This document shows positions 7,422 to 14,366 of a stretch of DNA of 38,657 nt, one piece after another. This DNA is from Candidatus Gottesmanbacteria bacterium RIFCSPHIGHO2_01_FULL_40_15. Lineage in GTDB: Bacteria > Patescibacteriota > Microgenomatia > 2-02-FULL-39-11. The stretch covers positions 359-39,015 of the forward strand of contig MFJF01000006.1 of assembly GCA_001779115.1 (NCBI GenBank), given 5' to 3'. Numbering within the stretch: the stretch's first letter is position 1; every line of letters starts with the position of its first letter. The position numbers and the translations under genes are program-made. Below the pieces are notes generated by a model that saw only the letters and a program-made list of their open reading frames with translations, was not told the origin of the DNA and made no database searches.

Positions 7422-8252
7422 ATGGACCAAATTCCCGATTCTCAATCTGCCAATTCGGAGAAATTAAAATCAACCGTCTCCAATCTTCTCCAAATGGTAA
7501 AAGATTATTCCTCGGAAAATCCCATCTTTTTTCTTTTTATCCTTCTCATGCTGCCGGTCACTCTCTTAACTGTCCAGCAAACGGTAAATTATCTTTCTAA
7601 AGCGCAGGGAACCGATTTGCAATATACTATTACTTTCTCTCCCACTTCACTTTCACTTCCGCCTGATTCGGATTTTAAAATTATTCTTTCTTCCCAAACT
7701 AAAAAAGTCGCATTCGCCCGCGTGGTAGTTAAATATGACCCAACAAAAGTCCGCTTAACCGGAACAATAACAACTAATCCCAACCTCTCAACTGTGGTGG
7801 AGAAAACCGATATGACAACCGCCAATTCACAGGGAAAAGTTGTGATCGTCATTGCCGCTTCACCGACAGATACCCAACCGCAGGGACAGATTGAACTTGC
7901 CTCATTAAGGTTTTCCGCTTCTTCTCAAATAAACGATACGGCAATCATAAGCTTTGACGATCAGGATATGCAGATTGTGGAATCGACAGGAACAGAATTA
8001 TCAGTAAATTCCGTACAGGCTCAAGTAAATCTTAATTCCGGTCAGCAAAACACTTCCAATCCCACACCCACAATTTCCTTATCCGCCAGTCTGCCGGCAG
8101 AGCCTTGTTCAAACAAATCCTCAGCGCACTGTTTCCAACAGTGGAAAAGGGAATATACCGGAGTGGATAATACAAAAAAATCAGATTTGGATAATAACGG
8201 CATGATCGATCTTGTTGACTTCGAAATCTGGCGCCAAGCCGCCTACCCCTAA
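7422..8252 (+). CDS. Membrane-anchored cohesin-domain protein with C-terminal half-dockerin
   Basis: A cytoplasmic N-terminus of about 33 residues is followed by one transmembrane segment (about 34-56), so the rest faces outward. Residues 66-208 look like a type I cohesin-like beta-sandwich: FSPTSLSLPPDSDFKIIL, then the hallmark ARVVVKYDPTKVRLTG near 99-114, and IELASLRFSA followed by ISFDDQDMQIV. After a short Pro/Thr linker come a Cys-containing helix (CFQQWKREY) and one EF-hand-type loop at about 255-266 (DLDNNGMIDLVD), that is, half a dockerin. Its residues 10-11 are LV, not the GL of the neighbouring dockerins. In known systems cohesins bind dockerins with high affinity. Here the single cohesin is the natural membrane receptor for the surrounding dockerin proteins. 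Binding is inferred; the domain call is fairly secure. Confidence 0.82.
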   Translation: MDQIPDSQSANSEKLKSTVSNLLQMVKDYSSENPIFFLFILLMLPVTLLTVQQTVNYLSKAQGTDLQYTITFSPTSLSLPPDSDFKIILSSQTKKVAFARVVVKYDPTKVRLTGTITTNPNLSTVVEKTDMTTANSQGKVVIVIAASPTDTQPQGQIELASLRFSASSQINDTAIISFDDQDMQIVESTGTELSVNSVQAQVNLNSGQQNTSNPTPTISLSASLPAEPCSNKSSAHCFQQWKREYTGVDNTKKSDLDNNGMIDLVDFEIWRQAAYP

Positions 8253-8268
8253 CCAATCGGGGTGTTCC

Positions 8269-8299
8269 TTGTATTTACTGTCATGACAGCCCGTAAAAT
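8269..8299 (+). promoter_or_regulatory. Candidate promoter of the phosphoesterase gene, with a palindrome in the spacer
   Basis: TTGTAT (8269-8274) and TAAAAT (8294-8299, five of six) are 19 nt apart and lie upstream of the ATG at 8312. A perfect 12-bp palindrome, CTGTCATGACAG (8278-8289), fills the spacer, where a bound repressor would block polymerase. Confidence 0.35.
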
Positions 8300-8311
8300 A
8301 AACATCTTTTA

Positions 8312-9487
8312 ATGACAAAATATATTTGGTACTTCAGGAAACTAACCTCACTTATATTACTCACTTTCTTTTTTATTTCACCGCAAAAAACACTGGCTCA
8401 AATTAATCCGATGCCGGTAAAAGTTGCCTTTATCGGTGATTCGGGAGCCGCTTCCGATTTCCAGAAAGTTTTAAATTTAATTAAACAGGAAGGTGCTCAA
8501 ATGGTTCTTCATCAGGGAGATTTTGCTTATGATGACGGCCAATCCAATTGGGAAAATATGATAAACGCCACTCTTGGGGCCAATTTTCCATATTTAGGCT
8601 CCAACGGTAACCATGACAGCTGGTCAAGTTACGCTCCTTTCTTCAAAGACAGGCTTTCAACAATGGGTATGAATGAAAATGCAATATCTACCTCAAATGC
8701 CAGTTATTCTGTAATCTATAAAGATTTAAAACTGGTCTTCAGCAAGGAAAACGGGGATGCGGGTTTTATCCAATCGCAACTTACAGGTGATAATCATACC
8801 TGGAAAATCTGCTCCTGGCACAAAAATATGAATGCCATGCAGGTTGGCGGAAAAAGCGATGAACAGGGATGGGGTGATTATGAAGAGTGCCGGAAAGCCG
8901 GAGCTATTATTGCCACAGCCCATGAACACAGTTACCACCGTACTAAAACATTAACAAGCACTCAGAATCAGACTGTTGACCAAACCTGTGCCAATCCCAA
9001 TAGTGTTTGTGTTTCCCCGGGAAGGACTTTTGTTTTTGTATCGGGACTGGGAGGTAGAAGTATCAGGAATCAGGATCGTTGCCTGCCAACCGGTCCTCCT
9101 TACGGTTGCAAAGGTGAATGGGCTAATATCTACACTTCTGACCAAAATGCCCAGTATGGAGCTTTATTTATCACTTTCAATTATCAAAATGATCCCGTCA
9201 AAGCCCACGCTTATTTTAAAAATATAAGTAACCAGACAATTGACGAGTTTGATATTAAAGCCGGGTTAGGCAATGGAGGTGTCACGGTAACGCCGTATGG
9301 AGACACAATAACTCCCGGAAAACCCGGTGATGCCGATGGAAATGGCCTTGTTGACGGGCTGGACTATGTTATCTGGCTAAATAACTATAATCAGCAGACA
9401 ACAGGAGCAGGCCGTGGTGACTTCAACAACAGCGGCTACGTTGATGGCTTGGATTATGTAATTTGGTTGAATAATTATAATAAGTGA
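8312..9487 (+). CDS. Secreted calcineurin-like metallophosphoesterase with C-terminal dockerin
   Basis: A signal peptide (cut after TLAQ, about residue 30) is followed by a metallophosphoesterase domain (about 36-320). The metal ligands can be read in order: FIGDSG (near 40), HQGDFAY (67-73), SNGNHD (97-102), a His in CSWHKN, and AHEHSYH for the GHxH-type motif. This is the purple acid phosphatase/calcineurin-like superfamily, which hydrolyses phosphomonoesters or diesters with two metal ions. The C-terminus is a dockerin with loops at about 340-351 and 370-381, ending VIWLNNYNK. Together with the phytase at 1506 it suggests that the dockerin complex serves phosphate release. The substrate is not predictable. 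The gene ends just before a convergent gene at 9519. Confidence 0.9.
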   Translation: MTKYIWYFRKLTSLILLTFFFISPQKTLAQINPMPVKVAFIGDSGAASDFQKVLNLIKQEGAQMVLHQGDFAYDDGQSNWENMINATLGANFPYLGSNGNHDSWSSYAPFFKDRLSTMGMNENAISTSNASYSVIYKDLKLVFSKENGDAGFIQSQLTGDNHTWKICSWHKNMNAMQVGGKSDEQGWGDYEECRKAGAIIATAHEHSYHRTKTLTSTQNQTVDQTCANPNSVCVSPGRTFVFVSGLGGRSIRNQDRCLPTGPPYGCKGEWANIYTSDQNAQYGALFITFNYQNDPVKAHAYFKNISNQTIDEFDIKAGLGNGGVTVTPYGDTITPGKPGDADGNGLVDGLDYVIWLNNYNQQTTGAGRGDFNNSGYVDGLDYVIWLNNYNK

Positions 9488-9518
9488 TTTGGTTTACAAT
9501 GAGCTTGTCGGAGTGGGA

Positions 9519-10574
9519 TCAAACCCGATGATTCCGGTAATAGTATTCCAGTTGCCTTTCTTTTTCTATATCTCCGGTTAACTTTAGAACCTGGCCAAGA
9601 AGAGCTGCCCAGCTTAATTCTGCCGGATGTCTTAGGTCTTCCCCGCCGGATTTTTCTTTTCCGGGATGCGTATTACCATATTCACCGTAAGTATGTACCG
9701 GCTTGCTCTCGGAAGGAATATTTCTTAAGTTTAGATATACCCTCTCCTGCAGTTTGCTCATTTCGATACGCGTTCTATCCTTAATATATTTTGGTTGATC
9801 TTCAAAAAATCCGGTATATAAACTATGGTTTCTCTTTTTTGTCGAGTATAACATCGGAAAAGGATATTTTATTTTTATCTCTTCTCTTGACAGAATCAGG
9901 GCGTCACCAACAAGCGGCCAGCATATCACTCCTCCATTTTCACGGTAATCACAATATTTTTGATACGCTTCTAGTCGTCTTCTGTACCAGGAAATTTTTT
10001 TATCTTTACTCTTTTCAGCTCTTGCAACACTATAAGTTAAATACAGGTCACCTCTTCCCGGATATATGCTCAAAACAGATTTGATTCCGTCATAACCGAC
10101 CGACCATTCGCGAAATCTGTCATCTTCATTACTGCCGGGTTCAATATGTGTCAATTGCCCTTCATGGGTTCTTTCCATTATTTCCCTGATTTTCGTGCTG
10201 TTACCGTTTGCCCGGCCTATATATATCAGATCCGCTTTGTTATCGGAAAATATGTCACTTGCTATAAACACATCCGGTGGACCTTTCGTAATGATCCTAA
10301 GCTGGGATCGAGGAATTATATCTGAAACTTTATCAGCTGCCGTCATCACGCCATCCCCGTTATCTGCCAGCCACAAAAGTACATTCTCTCTCATTGAGAC
10401 CATTAGTTTATTACCAGTCATGGGAATATTTCCTAAGATGCCTACAGTCTTGTCCGATTCCATTATATCCCTGGCCAGTAATCCCCCGTTTTCATGAACT
10501 TGGGGGGCTGAAAGAATGGGAGAAGCAATCAGGCTGGGGGTTTCCGGATATGATAATTCTAACCTGGTTGCCAT
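9519..10574 (-). CDS. Hypothetical protein, 351 aa
   Basis: I do not recognise this protein. It has no signal peptide or membrane segment and reads as soluble. Residues 65-85 contain LADNGDGVMTAADK, which has an EF-hand or dockerin-like acidic spacing, and the following stretch (FIASDIFSDNKADLIYIG) resembles FG-GAP/VCBS-type repeat sequence. The C-terminal half is rich in charged and aromatic residues (SWYRRRLEAYQKY, LEYYYRNHRV). It converges with the phosphoesterase gene and diverges from the sortase-like lipoprotein gene, and may share regulation from the intervening 165 nt. Confidence 0.6.
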   Translation of the reverse strand: MATRLELSYPETPSLIASPILSAPQVHENGGLLARDIMESDKTVGILGNIPMTGNKLMVSMRENVLLWLADNGDGVMTAADKVSDIIPRSQLRIITKGPPDVFIASDIFSDNKADLIYIGRANGNSTKIREIMERTHEGQLTHIEPGSNEDDRFREWSVGYDGIKSVLSIYPGRGDLYLTYSVARAEKSKDKKISWYRRRLEAYQKYCDYRENGGVICWPLVGDALILSREEIKIKYPFPMLYSTKKRNHSLYTGFFEDQPKYIKDRTRIEMSKLQERVYLNLRNIPSESKPVHTYGEYGNTHPGKEKSGGEDLRHPAELSWAALLGQVLKLTGDIEKERQLEYYYRNHRV

Positions 10575-10610
10575 AATTTTAAAAATTTATGACTAATTCA
10601 ATCCAGGCCG

Positions 10611-10640
10611 TTGTAACGGGACTTATTACTATTATATAAT
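10611..10640 (+). promoter_or_regulatory. Promoter upstream of the sortase-like lipoprotein gene
   Basis: TTGTAA (10611-10616), an 18-nt spacer and a perfect TATAAT (10635-10640) point towards the gene at 10740. This gives an untranslated leader of about 90 nt, unlike the leaderless pattern elsewhere in the window. Confidence 0.5.
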
Positions 10641-10653
10641 ACCTTTGAGAATT

Positions 10654-10678
10654 TTCCTAACAGTAAAATAGTTAGGAA
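10654..10678. promoter_or_regulatory. Inverted repeat TTCCTAAC-N9-GTTAGGAA, possible operator
   Basis: Perfect 8-bp arms (10654-10661 and 10671-10678) flank a 9-nt AT-rich centre. The element lies just after the expected transcription start of the promoter at 10611-10640, a classic repressor position. A short RNA hairpin in the leader is the alternative. Confidence 0.4.
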
Positions 10679-10739
10679 TGGACCTCTCTGATATGCTAAA
10701 GTAAGATTAAGACTACTGCTCATTTATCCGGAAAAAAAT

Positions 10740-11609
10740 ATGGGTTTAATTGAAAGAGATCCCGCTATTACGGGAAGATCATCAATAAGTCGAAATGAGG
10801 CCATAAAAATCATGTTTACTTATACTCTTGCGTTAGTACTGCCGGGTTGTATTCCGGGCACTTTTGAAAGAGAAGAAGCACCAACTCCGGATCCCGCCTC
10901 AAGTCAACCACTGATACCGACCCCGACAGACTCCCCGCCTCCCACTCCTATAATCATCAGAATTGCCTCAACTCCACCTCCAACTCCGTCAAATGAAACT
11001 CTCCAGGAAAACATTAATTACTCTATTGCCGAAAAGTCCGACTGTGACATAGAAGCTGAAATACCGACCCTGGAAGAATTCGCGGGTATATTGAGTGAAA
11101 AATATCGGAATGAAAATCCGCACCAGGTAGTAGGAATTTATTTTAAGGGTAAAACGGAATCAGGGTCAAAAGGTTTTGCCCTGGAAATAGTCCAGCAAAA
11201 AAAAGATTTATATGTTCCGGGTGTCTGCGGTATAGCGGCCCAGTTTGGATTAGCTGCTCGAAATGGTGTTTTGGGAATATTAGCGCATAATTATTTGGAA
11301 GGAAAGGAATTTGAAAGTATTATCCAGCAATCCGAACGGGAAATAGCTGTCTTCACTGCCGAAGGTCGGAAACTTCTTTTTAAAGTCACCTCTGTGGATT
11401 ATTACCAAATGCTTGAGGATGGTGATTATTATTTAAATTTAAATAATGTTAGTAATACAAGTAAAAAAAAGTTATACACCGATAATGAAATTTTTAATAT
11501 TTATTACGGTGAGGCTAATACCGGCAATCTGACTCTTCAAACTTGCCTACAAAAAGGAACAAATAAAATATGGGGGAAAGTTTTTATTGTCGCTGAACCT
11601 TCATACTAG
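10740..11609 (+). CDS. Sortase-like lipoprotein with altered active-site Arg
   Basis: The N-terminus ends in a lipobox (VLPGC, Cys about 37), so the mature protein should be lipid-anchored outside the membrane. A Pro/Thr-rich linker spans about 45-85. The C-terminal half resembles a sortase fold: VLGILAHN with the catalytic His near 183, then a strand-rich stretch, and LTLQTC with the Cys near 269. This closely resembles the LTLQTC of the sortase at 26111. Where that enzyme has KRLIVIA, this one has GKVFIVA, so the transition-state Arg appears to be Lys (about 280). It may be a divergent transpeptidase, a hydrolase or an inactive homolog. No LPxTG-type substrate is seen nearby. Sortase kinship is an inference from motif order and spacing. 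Confidence 0.6.
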   Translation: MGLIERDPAITGRSSISRNEAIKIMFTYTLALVLPGCIPGTFEREEAPTPDPASSQPLIPTPTDSPPPTPIIIRIASTPPPTPSNETLQENINYSIAEKSDCDIEAEIPTLEEFAGILSEKYRNENPHQVVGIYFKGKTESGSKGFALEIVQQKKDLYVPGVCGIAAQFGLAARNGVLGILAHNYLEGKEFESIIQQSEREIAVFTAEGRKLLFKVTSVDYYQMLEDGDYYLNLNNVSNTSKKKLYTDNEIFNIYYGEANTGNLTLQTCLQKGTNKIWGKVFIVAEPSY

Positions 11610-11616
11610 CTTAATC

Positions 11617-12159
11617 TTATCTAGTTTCGGTAAATCCTATTGACTCATCAAATACCGTCTTCACAAACTTTGCCTCAAATGCTGTTAATTCTCGCCCTTC
11701 CGAATATCTTAATTCATGTTTAATCAGTCCTTGAGATTCATTATATTTAAAACGGGTAAATTGCATTGGAGACAGATAAATATTCCCCTCTTCCCGGAAG
11801 ATTGTCATATCCAATCTCCGGGTTTCAATATCGGCAGTTCCGGCAGGAAAAAAATCGGCAATCAGCTCTGTCCGGCTTAATTCGGGTTTATACCGCCTGT
11901 AATCTTTTCTAACAAAAGGCAACTTCAGAATTTTCACTCTATATAACGGTTCGCCTGATGGGTTATCAGAAAGCTCCTGATCCCCTTGTTTTTGATACCA
12001 TGTCTTATATTCTATTCTCCCCTCTTCTTCCTCTTTTTCAAAAAACACCCATAGTATATCAAACCAGCCTCTCAATTCTGATTCAGGCATCCTCCTGTAT
12101 TTGTCCAGTTCATCTCCGATAATGGAAGTAAATAACCGGATGGCCTTATGAAACTGCAT
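11617..12159 (-). CDS. Hypothetical protein, 180 aa
   Basis: Not recognised. It is a soluble, highly charged protein without a signal peptide: an N-terminal helical part (residues 1-60, with an acidic FFEKEEEEGRIEY stretch) and a C-terminal part that reads as beta strands (YRVKILKLPF, TRRLDMTIF, NIYLSPMQFTRFKYN). It is the last gene of the - strand run beginning at 17958, 30 nt after the phosphogluconolactonase-like gene, and may be co-transcribed. Function unknown. Confidence 0.55.
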   Translation of the reverse strand: MQFHKAIRLFTSIIGDELDKYRRMPESELRGWFDILWVFFEKEEEEGRIEYKTWYQKQGDQELSDNPSGEPLYRVKILKLPFVRKDYRRYKPELSRTELIADFFPAGTADIETRRLDMTIFREEGNIYLSPMQFTRFKYNESQGLIKHELRYSEGRELTAFEAKFVKTVFDESIGFTETR

Positions 12160-12189
12160 AATTTTTTTGAATTTGCGCCTATTTTGTTA

Positions 12190-12894
12190 TTAATAATTTT
12201 GTATATCCGTTAACAAATCAGCCGTTTTGATATTATGAATCACCATTCCGGGCAGTAAATTCAGGTCATTTTCATTATTTTGAATTATTTTCTTCAAAAC
12301 TTCCCTTTTTTCAGCTCCTGCGGCAACAAAAAGAGCGTAATCCAATAACTTTACCGCTTTTGGAGTTATGGTAATCCTGTGCCGGAATTGTCCCCGGTTT
12401 TTATACCCGACTGCAAATCTGTTTTTATCCCACATCTTTTGGTATCCCGGCAAAAGCCCGGCCGTATGTCCGTCACTCCCAATCCCTAAAACAGCCATAT
12501 GAAAATCGTATTGATTAAACAATTTGCTTAGTTGAGCGGAATAAAAATCAGCCGATTCCGGCAAAGAATTTTCCTGTGGAATACGGTAAAAAGGGATATT
12601 TTTCCCGGTTAAAACAGAAACAATTCCGCTTTCCTTGATCATTTCAAAATTTATTTCCTCCTGCTTGTCCGGTCGAATCCTCTCATCGACCTGTCCAACC
12701 GCCAAATTTTCTGAGTTGAATTGTGACCTTTTTATATATTCTGCCAACCTCGAATAGATATTAACCGAACTACCTCCTGATAAAAGAAGCAGACACCGTT
12801 TTTTCCTGATATTGGTTTTCTTTAATTTGGATAAAAGGCAGTCAGCCGCATCCTGCCAAATTTTATCCTTTGAGGATTTGATCTGATTTAACAT
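12190..12894 (-). CDS. pgl: 6-phosphogluconolactonase / glucosamine-6-phosphate isomerase family protein
   Basis: The 234-residue length and the motifs fit the 6-phosphogluconolactonase (DevB) branch: LLLSGGSS near residue 37, VDERIR near 89, and LGIGSDGHTAGLLPG near 136-150, which carries the GxDGHTA signature seen in lactonases. The enzyme hydrolyses 6-phosphogluconolactone in the oxidative pentose phosphate pathway. Glucosamine-6-phosphate deaminases share the fold but usually lack this exact signature. It lies 16 nt downstream of the CBM96-dockerin gene in a run with glycogen synthase, a setting that suggests sugar-phosphate metabolism. No glucose-6-phosphate dehydrogenase gene is in the window. 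The VDERIR loop is slightly unusual (commonly DERxVP). Confidence 0.8.
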   Translation of the reverse strand: MLNQIKSSKDKIWQDAADCLLSKLKKTNIRKKRCLLLLSGGSSVNIYSRLAEYIKRSQFNSENLAVGQVDERIRPDKQEEINFEMIKESGIVSVLTGKNIPFYRIPQENSLPESADFYSAQLSKLFNQYDFHMAVLGIGSDGHTAGLLPGYQKMWDKNRFAVGYKNRGQFRHRITITPKAVKLLDYALFVAAGAEKREVLKKIIQNNENDLNLLPGMVIHNIKTADLLTDIQNY

Positions 12895-12910
12895 TTAAAG
12901 GAGAAGTTTT

Positions 12911-14317
12911 TTATTTACCGTAATTATTCAACCAGATAACGTAATCAAGGCCGTCAGTTATACCGTTTCCGTTAAAATCACCGTCCTTATGCCCATTTAC
13001 AGTCTCCTGGTTGTAATGGTTAAGCCAGATAACATAATCTACTCCGTCTACAGCACCATTCTCATTGGCGTCTCCCGGATGAAAATCAATAATCTCAATC
13101 GGAGTAGGAGTAATAGTCAACTCATTACACCATCCTGCCGGAGGCGGATTACAGCCGACAGGTAATGTTGGAACCGGCGTAACCCAGATCGGCTCCGGAA
13201 TATTGCATCCCGTAGGCTTAGGAACACATTGGGTTAAATCACATTGACACCACTCATTGAGAGGACATTCATTATTTCTGCAAAGTCCCGAAGCTCCAAC
13301 AAGTGGTGAAGGATCCAAATTATGACAGATTAATCCTTCCTGACATATAATTTGCGGATTCACGGAATAATTGCATGTCTGATTGCATGCTGCAGGACTG
13401 ATAGTCGGACTGGGTGTCGAAGTGGCAGTCGGAACATTTTCAGGTGGCTGCGTAACACAGACAGTTCCGCAACCTCCGAAACAATCACCGGAACAATAAT
13501 AAATTTCACCGGTATTACAAGCCGGCGGAGTACACATAACGTAAGGAGTCGGTGATTTTGTTGGAGTTATAGTGAACGTTGGAGTAACCGTTAGAGTCGG
13601 AACGTCTGTTGGTGTAATTACCGGTGTTTGTGTAACTGTTGGCGGAACCGGCTCCTCGGCAGTTATACTCGGACTTTCCGTCAACTCCTGTGTCGGAGTC
13701 GGTGTTTCGTAAGTGATAGTCAATATTGGCCGGTTACTTCCTGCTTCTTTTGAAAAAAATCTTACTCCGTCGGTACTGGTCGGAACTAAGGTAAATGAAA
13801 ATAAGCCGTTGCCGGAAATTGCCGAAGTCACATCAATCGTAATTGTCGTATTTATATTTATTGCGCCCAAATCGGCAATCGCATCGCCTGATTTGGCAGG
13901 TTTGTTGTCATAATTTATTCCCGCCTCACTCCAATTATTATCAGCCGCATACACAACCGGTCCTTTATCCGTACCGTTATCATCGCTTGTTAATTTTAAT
14001 TCAGCTTTGGTTACCGTTCCTTCAATACCGGTTATGTTAAACCGCAAAAATCCTTCCCTTAACTGGCTGGAAATACCGTTAACCCGGATCGTTGGTGAAG
14101 AGCCGAAATTTTGGCCCGGAGCTGAAAAATCAACATACGAATCAGCCTCGGACAAAAATAACAAGCTGGTTACGGCCGGACCCTCCGCTTTGGGCAGCAT
14201 TCTTGTTCCAACATCAATCAGCTTTTTTCCGGCAAATATGCCTAAAGTGACAATTCCCAATCCGACCAAAGTCACCAGAATGGCAATGTTTCCCCTCCGG
14301 TTATCTTTAGTTTGCAA
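12911..14317 (-). CDS. Membrane-anchored CBM96-like (DNRLRE) protein with C-terminal dockerin
   Basis: An N-terminal transmembrane segment (about 10-32) is followed by a domain (about 55-205) with the pattern of DNRLRE/CBM96 modules: ADSYVDFSAPGQNFGSSPTI, then FLRFNITGIEG, a repeated AELKL strand, NWSEAGINYDNKP, and RFFSKEAGSNRPILTITY. Such modules bind polysaccharides, including alginate-type chains. A TPT-rich linker and a Cys-rich region (CTPPACNTGEIYYCSGDC and further pairs) lead to a dockerin with loops at about 416-427 (DANENGAVDGVD) and 447-458. The start is TTG at 14317, supported by an AAGGAG 10 nt upstream. It is the only dockerin gene of the window outside the first 9.5 kb and sits in a metabolic gene run. 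Confidence 0.85.
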   Translation of the reverse strand: MQTKDNRRGNIAILVTLVGLGIVTLGIFAGKKLIDVGTRMLPKAEGPAVTSLLFLSEADSYVDFSAPGQNFGSSPTIRVNGISSQLREGFLRFNITGIEGTVTKAELKLTSDDNGTDKGPVVYAADNNWSEAGINYDNKPAKSGDAIADLGAININTTITIDVTSAISGNGLFSFTLVPTSTDGVRFFSKEAGSNRPILTITYETPTPTQELTESPSITAEEPVPPTVTQTPVITPTDVPTLTVTPTFTITPTKSPTPYVMCTPPACNTGEIYYCSGDCFGGCGTVCVTQPPENVPTATSTPSPTISPAACNQTCNYSVNPQIICQEGLICHNLDPSPLVGASGLCRNNECPLNEWCQCDLTQCVPKPTGCNIPEPIWVTPVPTLPVGCNPPPAGWCNELTITPTPIEIIDFHPGDANENGAVDGVDYVIWLNHYNQETVNGHKDGDFNGNGITDGLDYVIWLNNYGK

Positions 14318-14327
14318 GGAAAATTTA

Positions 14328-14333
14328 CTCCTT
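14328..14333 (-). promoter_or_regulatory. Shine-Dalgarno AAGGAG for the TTG start at 14317
   Basis: On the - strand AAGGAG lies 10 nt before TTG 14317. It supports this non-ATG start in a window where such sites are rare. Confidence 0.55.
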
Positions 14334-14366
14334 ATTAATTTATTAAGAAGCTATTTTTATTATTTG

